DNA of 64,000 nt. It comes from Gammaproteobacteria bacterium (GTDB lineage: Bacteria > Pseudomonadota > Gammaproteobacteria > Acidiferrobacterales > SZUA-150). Of this stretch, positions 1-7,609 are shown one piece after another. Both the position numbers and the translations under genes were made by a program. The notes beneath the pieces were generated by a model. That model was not told where the DNA came from. It did not search any database and was given only the letters and a program-made list of their open reading frames with translations. The stretch spans positions 205,222 through 269,221 of the forward strand of contig JAOUOD010000003.1 in the NCBI GenBank assembly GCA_029880545.1, in the 5' to 3' direction. Position 1 is the first letter of the stretch. Every line of letters starts with the position of its first letter.

Positions 1-698
1 ACGGCCTCCAGGCCACTCAATGCCAGCGCATCGGTGAACGGGTTTGCGCGCAAGGAGACGTAGGACTCGAGCAGTTGCGTCAATGCGTCCATGCCGTTGG
101 CGGCGATCAGTCCCGGCGGGCAACTCTTCAGCAGGTCCGGATCAACCAGGGCCACATCAGCAACAAGCTGATCATCGCGGAAGGATTTTTTGAAGCCATT
201 GGCGCCGCGTCGACTCAAAACCGCATTCTTGGTGGCTTCGCTGCCGGTACCCGCGGTTGTTGGAACAGCAATAAACGGCAGCGGCGGGCCCGCGTAAGCC
301 AGTTCCGGCCCCACGCCTTCCAGGAAATCCATGACGCTGTTGCTGACAGTCAGCAATCCGGCGATGGCCTTGGCAGCATCCAGAACACTGCCGCCACCAA
401 TACCGACGACGACATCAAAGTTTTCATCCCGGTACCGGGTAACAATATTATCCACCAGTTCCGGAGAGGGTTCGCCATCAACAATGACGCGTTGCCAGGT
501 CAGGCCGTCCTGGTCGAGCGTATTGATCAGGGTTTGCCAGGAGGGTTGCCTGGCAATTGACTGGTTGCCGGTTACCAGCATCACCCTGTTGCCATAGTTA
601 CGGATTAGTCCTGGCAGGCGTAACAGCTTACCGGAACCGAATTCAATTCCTGGCAACCGGGCAATGGAAAAATCAAACAGCGAAGTTGTGATGCTCAT
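1..698 (-). CDS. Iron-containing alcohol dehydrogenase, 3' end cut by window
   Basis: Only about the first 232 residues are inside the window; the gene runs off the left edge. The translation shows the NAD-binding stretch GGGSVLDAAKA (about residues 101-111), PTTAGTGSEAT (about 146-156) and DALTQLLESY (about 204-213), all diagnostic of the group III (Fe-ADH) family of NAD(P)-dependent alcohol or aldehyde oxidoreductases. In classical members the last motif reads DALTH and its His binds the metal; here Gln stands in its place, so metal use or substrate may differ. The ATG overlaps the stop of the upstream monooxygenase-like gene (ATGA), so the two are co-translated. The substrate cannot be read from the sequence. 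Confidence 0.9.
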   Translation of the reverse strand, partial: MSITTSLFDFSIARLPGIEFGSGKLLRLPGLIRNYGNRVMLVTGNQSIARQPSWQTLINTLDQDGLTWQRVIVDGEPSPELVDNIVTRYRDENFDVVVGIGGGSVLDAAKAIAGLLTVSNSVMDFLEGVGPELAYAGPPLPFIAVPTTAGTGSEATKNAVLSRRGANGFKKSFRDDQLVADVALVDPDLLKSCPPGLIAANGMDALTQLLESYVSLRANPFTDALALSGLEA

Positions 699-1015
699 GC
701 GAGTGTTTTCCATTGCCGGGCTTCGACGGGATTCAGGCCGTGATACAGGACGCCTTGCCTTGATGATGCCATCCAGTTGGAGACAGTGTCGCGCCACTGC
801 AGGTAGTGTGTCGTTTGTTTGTGCGCAGCGGCGGCAGCAGCATCTACGTATACTTCATGTAATACAAACCGGCAGGGATCATTGGCCTGCTGCAATACGT
901 CAAAGCGCAAGTTGCCCGGCTCCCTGATGGATGCCTGGTGATTGGCCGTATTGGCATCGATAAAATCATCAATGTGCCCGTCTTTTATATGGATATGAAC
1001 CAGTGTTACGTGCAT
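695..1015 (-). CDS. Antibiotic biosynthesis monooxygenase (ABM/LsrG-like) domain protein
   Basis: A 106-residue protein beginning MHVTLVHIHIKDG, with the short ferredoxin-like ABM fold pattern: an N-terminal strand, FIDANTANHQASIREPGNLRFDV, then FVLHEVYVDAAAAAAHKQT. Cofactor-free ABM-domain enzymes oxidise small molecules, or act as isomerases as in LsrG. I chose the ATG at 1015 because GGAGGG lies just upstream; a longer frame would start at 1054 without a good ribosome site. The stop overlaps the start of the alcohol dehydrogenase, and a zinc-ribbon gene lies 44 bases upstream, so the three probably form one minus-strand operon. The family call is firm, the role unknown. Confidence 0.8.
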   Translation of the reverse strand: MHVTLVHIHIKDGHIDDFIDANTANHQASIREPGNLRFDVLQQANDPCRFVLHEVYVDAAAAAAHKQTTHYLQWRDTVSNWMASSRQGVLYHGLNPVEARQWKTLA

Positions 1016-1059
1016 GGATTTCCCTCCGTGATAAACGTCAGGCTGGAGTTGCACCGCGG

Positions 1060-1617
1060 TTACAGCTTACCCGCAATCTGCTCCTGCCAGGGCTGGTTGC
1101 CCCGGTAGTAGCCGTAGTCCCAGTCGCCGCCGCCCAGGGTCCGCAACTCTGCAAACAACACGTCGGACGGCACGGCGATGCCGTCCATAATACCATCGAT
1201 AATAATAAAAGCCCTGGCGAAGCAACCGCTGCGACGCCAGCGCAGTTCTTGAGTATTGCTCTGCTGACCGCAATGCGGGCAAACGAGTTGATTATTTTGC
1301 ACGTGGGTTTGCCATTGTTGTACAGGTCTGTTGCATGATCGACAGTGCGGGCGGGCTGCATCGCCAGCTAGCAGGACGGGTTGCTCCGTGGCGTGTGGCA
1401 GGTAGACAGGGAACATGGTCCCGTTATCGTCGGTTCGGTAAAGAGTCGGGCTGCAGCCAAGAAAGCTGATCAGCCGGCTGAACTGTTGCCCATATTCATA
1501 CCGGGTGTCGGCCGGGTGCTCAATGAGGCCTATCCGCAGCAGTAGCTGAATCAGGGCGTCGGCATTATCCGGTGCCCAGTGGCTGTCTTTGGGGTTGATG
1601 ATCATGGCTTCATGCAT
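1060..1617 (-). CDS. Hypothetical protein with zinc-ribbon cysteines
   Basis: I do not recognise this 185-residue protein. It has no signal peptide or membrane segment. Near the middle are two CxxC knuckles (CRSC and CPHCG, about 23 residues apart), the pattern of a zinc ribbon. The C-terminal half contains a hydrophobic stretch (AFIIIDGIMDGIAVPSD) followed by an aromatic- and glycine-rich GGGDWDYGYYRGN segment. It is the first gene of the minus-strand set leading to the ABM protein and the alcohol dehydrogenase. The start could be the ATG at 1617 or the one four codons later. Its 5' end faces the divergent methyltransferase gene. Confidence 0.65.
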   Translation of the reverse strand: MHEAMIINPKDSHWAPDNADALIQLLLRIGLIEHPADTRYEYGQQFSRLISFLGCSPTLYRTDDNGTMFPVYLPHATEQPVLLAGDAARPHCRSCNRPVQQWQTHVQNNQLVCPHCGQQSNTQELRWRRSGCFARAFIIIDGIMDGIAVPSDVLFAELRTLGGGDWDYGYYRGNQPWQEQIAGKL

Positions 1618-1701
1618 AGGCTGAGGTTTCGCGTCAGATTGCTTTCTGGTGTAGGCAATGTTACATCAACAGGATCGAAATTTTTATGTGGAGAGCCCGG
1701 T

Positions 1702-2526
1702 TTGTCCCAAGCAGAAACCAGTGCCAGCGTGGCCCGACTGTTTAACCTTGTCGCGTCCGGATACGACAGTCCGGCCTTGAGGTTCTTTCCGTTTGTCGCC
1801 GATTACATGACGGCAAAACTGCCGCTGAAGCCAGGTGATCGTGTCCTGGATGTAGGCACCGGCACCGGCGTCCTGGCAATCGCCGCAGCGCAGTCAATTT
1901 TGCCCGGTGGCCGGGTGCAGGCAATCGATATCTCACCGCGCATGCTCGATCGGTTGCAGGCGCACATGGACAAGAATGTCCTTGGCAACATAGACGTGCA
2001 TGAAATGGATGCATCGAAACTGGAATTTCGAAGCGATTATTTTGATGTTGTCGTGGGCAATTTTGTCCTGTTTTTCCTGGAAGATATTCAGGCTGGTTTG
2101 AAAGGTTGGGCAAGAGTGGCCAGGCCAGGTGCAACGGTAGCCTTTACTGCGTTTGGTCCCGGCGCGTTTCAGCCGATGCTCAACGCGTTTCGGGAGCGCT
2201 ATCTTTCCCTCGACGCAAATGCGTCACGACAACAGTTGTTCGATCAGCCGCTCGAGAGCCCTGACGAGTGTCGGCAGCTCGCAGAATTGGCCGGCCTGGT
2301 GGATGTAACTGTAGAAACAAGGGATATGGGTTACCACGTCAAGGGTGTTGATGACTGGTGGGAGGTTGCCTGGAATGCCGGTTTGCGTGGATTGCTGGAC
2401 AAGCTGCCGCAGGAAAAACTCGGGCGATTCAAGATGGCGCATCTCAAGGAGGTTGCGGAAATGCTTGGCGACCAGCCCTACCTGAATATCGAGACCCATT
2501 TTGTCAGCGGGCGTAAACCCGCCTGA
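1702..2526 (+). CDS. Class I SAM-dependent methyltransferase (UbiE-like)
   Basis: The protein is about 274 residues from a TTG start at 1702, chosen because GGAGAG lies six bases upstream; the open frame extends further upstream without support. It shows the SAM-binding motif I VLDVGTGTGVLAIAA, an acidic residue ending strand 2 (QAIDIS), motif II-like DYFDVVVGNFVLFFL and a post-motif GWARVARPGATVAFTAFG, typical of the UbiE/COQ5-like Methyltransf_11 group. The C-terminal third is a substrate cap region of unknown specificity. It stands alone and diverges from the zinc-ribbon gene. It could act on a quinone, lipid or small secondary metabolite. Confidence 0.8.
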   Translation: MSQAETSASVARLFNLVASGYDSPALRFFPFVADYMTAKLPLKPGDRVLDVGTGTGVLAIAAAQSILPGGRVQAIDISPRMLDRLQAHMDKNVLGNIDVHEMDASKLEFRSDYFDVVVGNFVLFFLEDIQAGLKGWARVARPGATVAFTAFGPGAFQPMLNAFRERYLSLDANASRQQLFDQPLESPDECRQLAELAGLVDVTVETRDMGYHVKGVDDWWEVAWNAGLRGLLDKLPQEKLGRFKMAHLKEVAEMLGDQPYLNIETHFVSGRKPA

Positions 2527-2749
2527 AAATTTCCGGGCACATCTTTTGTTGATCAGCCGGAGACCCGCTAACTCAAAAACCGTACCAGGCTGCGACTCGG
2601 CACTGCGCTTGTCATGTTAATGGGGTCATGTCTGGAATTATTGACGGCGGCAATGTTGTGCCAGCCTGTTTCGGATTGCAACAATATCGTGTTTAATACG
2701 TCGTCACGCGCACGAACGTGTTTCGGGTTAATAACAACAAAGTGGTATC

Positions 2750-2755
2750 TATAAT
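2750..2755 (+). promoter_or_regulatory. Candidate -10 element before the response regulator gene
   Basis: A perfect TATAAT lies 12 bases upstream of the ATG of the LuxR-type response regulator, within an AT-rich stretch (about 2725-2765). No convincing -35 hexamer is seen, and the implied leader is very short. The rest of 2527-2749 shows no gene. Confidence 0.35.
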
Positions 2756-2767
2756 AAAGATGCACCC

Positions 2768-3397
2768 ATGAGTGGTAACTTGCTGAAAAAAATCCTGGTG
2801 GCTGATGATCACTCGGTGTTCCGGGATGGTATAAAGAGCCTGTTTGCCGAATTTGGTGATAACGTCGAAATCATCGAATGCGGCAGTTGTCAGCAGACTC
2901 TGGATGTTGTTGATCGGCATGCTGATCTTGATCTTGTGTTGTTTGATCTCAGAATGCACGACATGGATGGCTTTGAGGTATTGGCCACTATTGTGCGAAA
3001 ACGCTATACCTTGCCCGTGATTGTCATATCAGCCTCTGAAGATGCAGATGACATGAAGCGTTGCCTGGATGTCGGCGCAATGGGGTATATCCCCAAGTAT
3101 GAAACCGGTGATGTAATGCGCAGCGCCATCCAACTGGTATTGTCAGGCAGCATCTATACTCCCGCGGCCATGTCGGCAAGCCGAAATACCCGGCTCGCGC
3201 CGGAACTGGCAGGACTGACCTCGCGGCAAATGGATGTGTTGCAACTGATGATGGAAGGTTGCAAGAATCAGGATATCGCCAGCAAGCTGGGCATAACCGA
3301 GGTCACGATCAAGACCCATGTCAGCGCGATCCTCAAGAGTCTCGGAGTCGAAAATCGGACCCAGGCAGTACTCAAGGCCAAACAATTGGGATTATGA
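2768..3397 (+). CDS. NarL/FixJ-family response regulator with LuxR-type HTH
   Basis: The 209-residue protein has an N-terminal receiver domain: acidic pair D13/D14, phospho-acceptor D60 in LVLFDLRMHD, switch Ser in VISAS and the conserved Lys in IPKYE. A C-terminal LuxR helix-turn-helix follows (about residues 148-209: LTSRQMDVLQLMMEGCKNQD then KTHVSAILKSLGVENRTQA). It is a DNA-binding two-component output regulator. The gene converges on, and overlaps by six bases, the hybrid histidine kinase on the other strand; that partner is the obvious candidate sensor. The signal and targets are not visible. Confidence 0.9.
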   Translation: MSGNLLKKILVADDHSVFRDGIKSLFAEFGDNVEIIECGSCQQTLDVVDRHADLDLVLFDLRMHDMDGFEVLATIVRKRYTLPVIVISASEDADDMKRCLDVGAMGYIPKYETGDVMRSAIQLVLSGSIYTPAAMSASRNTRLAPELAGLTSRQMDVLQLMMEGCKNQDIASKLGITEVTIKTHVSAILKSLGVENRTQAVLKAKQLGL

Positions 3398-5134
3398 TGG
3401 GTTGTCGGCGGTGTTGATCCGTGTCGTGCGTGCAACATGCTGGATAAACGCGCGAATCCTGGCCGGGTTCACCGGTTTATGCAATACGGAAAAATCATGT
3501 TCCTTGATTTCTTTCAGTCGCTCCGGGGCAATGTCGCCAGTAACAATTATTGCTTCAATTGCCTGACCCGCATGCCTGCGAATCATTTCAATGGCCTGAA
3601 AGCCGTTATCGTTTCCGCGCAAGCGTAAATCAACAATCATTCCGTCAGGCGTACGACCGCAAGCGTCAATCCGGTCTATGGCCTGCTGTATTGAGTCAGC
3701 CATGATGCTGCGGATGCCCCAGTCTTCGAGCAATGCTTCCATGCCCTGACGTACATCGGCCTCGTCGTCCAGAACCAGGATGCAGATGGGCCTGGCGTTT
3801 TCACTGGCAGTATCTGCAAACGGTTGTTGTGCGAGTGTTTTGGTGCCGGCTGAGAAATCATTGCTTCGCGGGAGGGCGAGGCCAAAGTTCGAACCCTCTC
3901 CCGCCCGGGATGTTACAGACAACGGGTGCTCGAGCAACCCGGCTAGCCGGCGCACAATGGCCAGCCCAAGTCCAAGGCCCCGCGTACGATCACGTTCCGG
4001 GTTATTCAGTTGACGAAATTCCTCGAACACATCTTCAATCGACTCTTGGGGAATACCAATTCCTGTATCAATGACATTGATCCTGATGTTGTCGGTTTCC
4101 GCCGAGAGTTTGATGGTGACGCCACCGCTGTTGGTATATCGAATCGCATTGCTCACCAGGTTGCGCAGAATGGTTTCCAGTAATGCCGGATCAGTCTGCA
4201 CATGACCACCATGGCCAGACATTTCCAGGGAAAGGCTTTTTTCGAGGGCCTGTATATTCATCTCGTCAACAAGCTGTTGCACCATTTGATCAAGATTGAA
4301 TACTTCCTTTTTCGGTGTGATGGCACCCGCGTCCAGCCGCGAAATATCGAGCAACGCATTGAGCAGGCCTTCCAGTGCCATGACAGACTTGCCGATGTTG
4401 TCCACCAGTTTTTCGCCTTTTTCGGTGCCCACCTGCGGCTTCAGGGCTTCAGCAAACAGTGACAGTGCATGCAGTGGTTGGCGCAGGTCATGACTTGCGG
4501 CTGCCAGAAACCGGGATTTGGCCAGGTTAGCCTGTTCTGCGCGATCCTTTTGTTGGGCCAGTTCCTGACGTAACCGCAGGGTTTCACGAATGGCATTTCC
4601 CCTGTAAGACGCGACAATATAGCTGGTGGCAATCAGCAGTATTAACACGAGCCCGGTCATGTGGTGTTCAGTGGTTGAATTCAGGAAGAACCGGGTGATA
4701 TGGGGTGGCAACGACATCAGGATAAAGGCAAGAAAACCTGGAAGATAGGAAACGCTCAATGTCATAAATATGGCAGAGACCGATCCAATCGCGGCAATTG
4801 CCATCTGCATCTGGTACGAATCAGGCACATACAGGAGGAACGCCGACGAGCCCCAGGACATCCCGAATAGTCCAAGAGTAAGAATCAGCATGGTGGCCCA
4901 CTTCTTTTCAATCGGGTCTGGTGGGTTGAGTTTGCGAAAGTACAACAGGTAGCCGGCTCGAATAACTGAGGCCAGGCTGACAAAGCTGACCCAGGCGATG
5001 ATATTCGCGGCTGGAACCTTGTCGACAAATATCATGCCTACTACCATGGCAACCGGAATATTTAATATTGCCGGCATCAGCGGTGCGTTATGCGAAACGC
5101 GCAGGAATTCGGATTCGAGATTATTGTTGGTCAT
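3392..5134 (-). CDS. Hybrid sensor histidine kinase with C-terminal receiver
   Basis: The 580-residue protein has an N-terminal membrane domain of roughly six hydrophobic helices (about residues 20-175) and no large periplasmic loop. A short linker leads to a HisKA domain with H-box AAASHDLRQPLHAL (His215). The HATPase domain shows N, G1 (DTGIGIP) and G2 (GLGLGLAIV) boxes, and the C-terminal receiver carries LDDEADVR and IVDLRLRG. The kinase can autophosphorylate and pass phosphate to its own receiver or to the convergent LuxR-type regulator at 2768. The membrane-embedded sensor suggests a lipophilic, redox or membrane signal. An AT-rich promoter region lies upstream. Confidence 0.9.
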   Translation of the reverse strand: MTNNNLESEFLRVSHNAPLMPAILNIPVAMVVGMIFVDKVPAANIIAWVSFVSLASVIRAGYLLYFRKLNPPDPIEKKWATMLILTLGLFGMSWGSSAFLLYVPDSYQMQMAIAAIGSVSAIFMTLSVSYLPGFLAFILMSLPPHITRFFLNSTTEHHMTGLVLILLIATSYIVASYRGNAIRETLRLRQELAQQKDRAEQANLAKSRFLAAASHDLRQPLHALSLFAEALKPQVGTEKGEKLVDNIGKSVMALEGLLNALLDISRLDAGAITPKKEVFNLDQMVQQLVDEMNIQALEKSLSLEMSGHGGHVQTDPALLETILRNLVSNAIRYTNSGGVTIKLSAETDNIRINVIDTGIGIPQESIEDVFEEFRQLNNPERDRTRGLGLGLAIVRRLAGLLEHPLSVTSRAGEGSNFGLALPRSNDFSAGTKTLAQQPFADTASENARPICILVLDDEADVRQGMEALLEDWGIRSIMADSIQQAIDRIDACGRTPDGMIVDLRLRGNDNGFQAIEMIRRHAGQAIEAIIVTGDIAPERLKEIKEHDFSVLHKPVNPARIRAFIQHVARTTRINTADNPS

Positions 5135-5221
5135 TTGGACGTCGCCAGAAAAAGCAGTTTGTCGCAGCTGCTGCGGATTTTTTTTGGTTAGGCAGAGCTG
5201 CGTGCGCTATTTTTGTTAAAA

Positions 5222-5239
5222 ATCATACTTTAGTATGAT
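5222..5239. promoter_or_regulatory. Perfect 8-bp inverted repeat, candidate operator
   Basis: ATCATACT and AGTATGAT are separated by two T residues, giving an 18-bp dyad in an AT-rich intergenic segment. It lies about 90 bases upstream of the histidine kinase start and about 38 bases upstream of a plus-strand TATAAT at 5277-5282. The size and symmetry suit a dimeric regulator, but I cannot assign one. Confidence 0.4.
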
Positions 5240-5276
5240 ACTTATTAGTCTAATGTATTATGGATTTTGTCTATAC

Positions 5277-5282
5277 TATAAT
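5277..5282 (+). promoter_or_regulatory. Candidate -10 element for the surface-protein patch
   Basis: TATAAT, the last strong promoter-like signal before the first small lipoprotein gene. The -35 region 17 bases upstream is weak. Confidence 0.3.
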
Positions 5283-5628
5283 CAATAATTATTAGTGAGT
5301 TGCGAAAAAGCAACCAGAGAGTCAGGGTTGCCTTTGTATGGGTCATCTTGTCAGGTTACTGCTCAGGTATTCTGGCGATAAATCCAACGACTATTTCCGG
5401 TGCGCAGACGAAATTTGAAACAACAGGTGATCCTGGGTTGCCGAAGTCGCTGGTATCCGGTGTTTCGGGACAGGCTATCTGTTTCAATGTTCGCATTTTA
5501 GGTTGGCCCAGGTATTCGGGTAGACGTGGTAATGATCGGCTACAGGGATCGGTATCCGGGCTTGATCGAGATCAGAACGGAAATGATTTATGTATCGCGG
5601 TTTATGTATTCAAGATGAGGAGATTTTC

Positions 5629-5802
5629 GTGAATCCAGTATCAGTATCGAGATTTGTCCGGGCCGTTGTTCTGGCAATCCTGCTTGGTGCCGGTGTTTCG
5701 GCCTGTCACAAGAGCAGTGGCGGAGGGAGCGTTGCGCCAGTGCCGGGAACAACCGCCTGTGTTTGGGATTCCACTAATTGGGATGCCTGCAATTGGCAAT
5801 AG
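5629..5802 (+). CDS. Small lipoprotein, 57 residues
   Basis: The frame starts with GTG preceded by AGGAG six bases upstream. It encodes a type II signal peptide (RFVRAVVLAILLGAGVSAC) with the lipobox Cys followed by a low-complexity KSSGGGS linker and a short tail containing two Cys and two Trp (CVWDSTNWDACNWQ). It is probably a membrane-anchored peptide; no catalytic domain fits. Its linker (GGGSVAPVP) resembles that of the propeller lipoprotein at 9157 (GGGSDSLPPVP), so it may be a shortened relative. It directly precedes the first repeat protein. Confidence 0.6.
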   Translation: MNPVSVSRFVRAVVLAILLGAGVSACHKSSGGGSVAPVPGTTACVWDSTNWDACNWQ

Positions 5803-5882
5803 CACGAAGTATTGGCCAACGATTTCCCATTAAATATTGCCGACGGATAAGTGCGATTAAAAATCGCACAGGAGAACAAGTT

Positions 5883-6974
5883 ATGAAGCTCAAGTTAACA
5901 GTACCGAACAGATCCCAGCTGATCGCCGTGACAATGCTTGTTACCAGCGCATCTGTTGGCTACGCGGTGACGGTTCCGAACACTTTTACATCCGGATCGC
6001 CGGCTGTGGCAGCGGATGTCAATGCCAATTTCAACTCCCTGGTCACCGCGCTGACCGCTGCTGAAGCAAGCATCTCATCGCTGCAGGCTTCATTAGCAAC
6101 AGCCAATACCAAGATAGCTGCGCTCGAGGCCAAGCTGGCCAACGTGTCAGTCGTAACGTACAACGGCCAGCCGACAGTGCGTTTTAGCGGTGTGAATGTC
6201 CAGGTCGTAAATGGCGCAGGCAGTACCGGCGTCGTTGACGGCAAGGGTAACCTGATCGTGGGTTATGACACGGCAAGAAGTGATACCGCCAGTTTTTGTT
6301 CTGCAGGCCATGCTGTTACGCAGGCTGATTGCACCGCTGCCGGTGGTGCCTGGGCTGTATCGCACAAAAGCGGCTCACACAATCTTGTAATCGGGGACCA
6401 GAATAACTACTCCTCCTACGGCGGCATGGTTGTCGGCTATCGCAATACGATTAACGGCGCGCGCGCCAGCGTTGCTGGTGGTATGTACAACACCGCCCGT
6501 ACCAATAATACCTCGGTATTGGGCGGCTACGGGAATACCGCAGGAGGCACAGGGAGTGCCGCCGCGGGTTCGGGCGCAGCGGTAAGTGGCGGCAGTATCA
6601 ATGTCGCCAGTGGCACTTATGCAAGCGTGAGCGGTGGTCGAAGGGCTACAGCCAGTGGCCCGGATGCGAGTGTGAGTGGCGGTTCTTATAACGTGGCATC
6701 GGGATCCGCCGCCAGTGTCAGTGGTGGCGGCGGTGATTTCCCCAACTTTGGCCTTATCGCCAGCGGAAGCTTTTCCAGTGCGACAGCTGGTTCAAGCAGT
6801 GAAGCGAGTGCGGCGTATTCCGGTATTCATGGCGGCAGTGGAAATAACGCAGACGTGCATGGCTCCATAATAGGCGGTGGCTATGGTTGCGACGCTTCCT
6901 CCTTGGGCACATTGGCTACAGGTCGATGGGCCGCCGGAGGACTTAGTAGCGGTTGCAATTTGTGGAATAACTAG
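5883..6974 (+). CDS. Secreted YadA-head-like repeat protein, copy 1
   Basis: From the ATG at 5883 (AGGAG upstream) the protein has 363 residues: a signal peptide (about 1-28), a conserved VPNTFTSGSPAVAADVNANF segment, a heptad-like coiled coil (SISSLQASLATANTKIAALE) and a glycine/serine/alanine-rich C-terminal half. That half is made of about 15-residue repeats of the form ASVSGGxxNxASG. Such repeats are known from the left-handed beta-roll heads of trimeric autotransporter adhesins such as YadA. There is no YadA-type membrane anchor at the C-terminus, which ends SGCNLWNN. It may therefore be a secreted or surface-associated trimer. A paralogue lies at 7610. Confidence 0.75.
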   Translation: MKLKLTVPNRSQLIAVTMLVTSASVGYAVTVPNTFTSGSPAVAADVNANFNSLVTALTAAEASISSLQASLATANTKIAALEAKLANVSVVTYNGQPTVRFSGVNVQVVNGAGSTGVVDGKGNLIVGYDTARSDTASFCSAGHAVTQADCTAAGGAWAVSHKSGSHNLVIGDQNNYSSYGGMVVGYRNTINGARASVAGGMYNTARTNNTSVLGGYGNTAGGTGSAAAGSGAAVSGGSINVASGTYASVSGGRRATASGPDASVSGGSYNVASGSAASVSGGGGDFPNFGLIASGSFSSATAGSSSEASAAYSGIHGGSGNNADVHGSIIGGGYGCDASSLGTLATGRWAAGGLSSGCNLWNN

Positions 6975-7154
6975 GAAGGCAAAAACAGGGACTGACGACA
7001 GCACCTTAAAACAAGCTGGCGGCGGATTCCCGGTAGTGTTGCCGTAGTGGCGTTCAATATGTACGAAAGGCGTGTACCGTCCGGCCCGGGAATCCTGTTT
7101 CCGGGTCGGTTCACGCTTGAAATTGGCCGGATTATCAAAAAAAGAGGAGGCTCC

Positions 7155-7235
7155 ATGAGACGGCTGAATACAATATTGATAATTTTCGTGACTGTTTTAT
7201 CCGTCGCTTGTAACGACAGCAGCGGCGGCAAATAA
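7155..7235 (+). CDS. Tiny lipoprotein, 26 residues, possibly truncated by a stop
   Basis: An ATG preceded by AGAGGAGG encodes MRRLNTILIIFVTVLSVAC followed by NDSSGGK and TAA, a complete lipoprotein signal peptide with lipobox LSVAC and almost nothing after it. The same reading frame continues open after the TAA to 7451, encoding a plausible hydrophobic-patterned sequence. It is either a tiny lipopeptide or the front piece of a lipoprotein gene broken by a nonsense mutation. Confidence 0.5.
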   Translation: MRRLNTILIIFVTVLSVACNDSSGGK

Positions 7236-7451
7236 GTCAGTATTGATCTCTGGGCCGGGGTGTCAGCAGGCGGCAGCATTGTATTGCTGCATGCTGAATC
7301 GGTGCTCAGCGGCGGCATCAGCATAAGTGGAAATATTGTCAACCATGCTCCACCTGCCGGGTTAACCGGTACAGCTGATACATTTGCGTTCGTGATTCGA
7401 TCTGCTGCCGGTGTGATTCGTCAGGGAGTTATATCGGTACAGTTGTTGTAA
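7236..7451 (+). pseudogene. In-frame continuation of the tiny lipoprotein after a stop codon
   Basis: Immediately after the TAA at 7233-7235 the frame stays open for 71 codons (VSIDLWAGVSAGGSIVLLH onwards) and ends at TAA 7449-7451. A GTG at 7260 could reinitiate but has only a poor ribosome site. The simplest reading is one lipoprotein gene of about 98 codons interrupted by a stop. Confidence 0.4.
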
Positions 7452-7519
7452 CCAGGGTTATTTCAGATATGTGAACTGGAACCGGTTTTAAGGCAAGGGT
7501 TTTTCACGATATACAATAA

Positions 7520-7556
7520 GGTGAACAGTTTCACCGATTTGCCGGTTCGAGCCGGC
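7520..7556. repeat. Two adjacent small hairpins in the leader of repeat protein copy 2
   Basis: GGTGAA (7520-7525) pairs with TTCACC (7530-7535) around a 4-base loop, and GCCGG (7541-7545) pairs with CCGGC (7552-7556). Neither is followed by a T-run. They sit 54-90 bases before the start codon and may stabilise or regulate the mRNA. Confidence 0.35.
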
Positions 7557-7609
7557 TAACCTCATAACGGTTCGACCATTTTTGCGTGCGATACAGGAAG
7601 GAGGTTGTA

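Larger units (their letters stand above)
5135..5628. other. Intergenic region, AT-rich at its left half
   Basis: No well-supported gene lies in this stretch of almost 500 bases. The left part (about 5160-5300) is clearly more AT-rich than its surroundings and holds an inverted repeat and a TATAAT. A 110-codon frame opens at a TTG at 5300 and could encode a signal-peptide-like N-terminus, but its remainder looks non-coding. Confidence 0.5.

Noticed and set aside
5300-5632. 110-codon TTG frame with a signal-like N-terminus
   Set aside because: No ribosome site, poor coding character after the first 30 codons, and it overlaps the better supported small lipoprotein.
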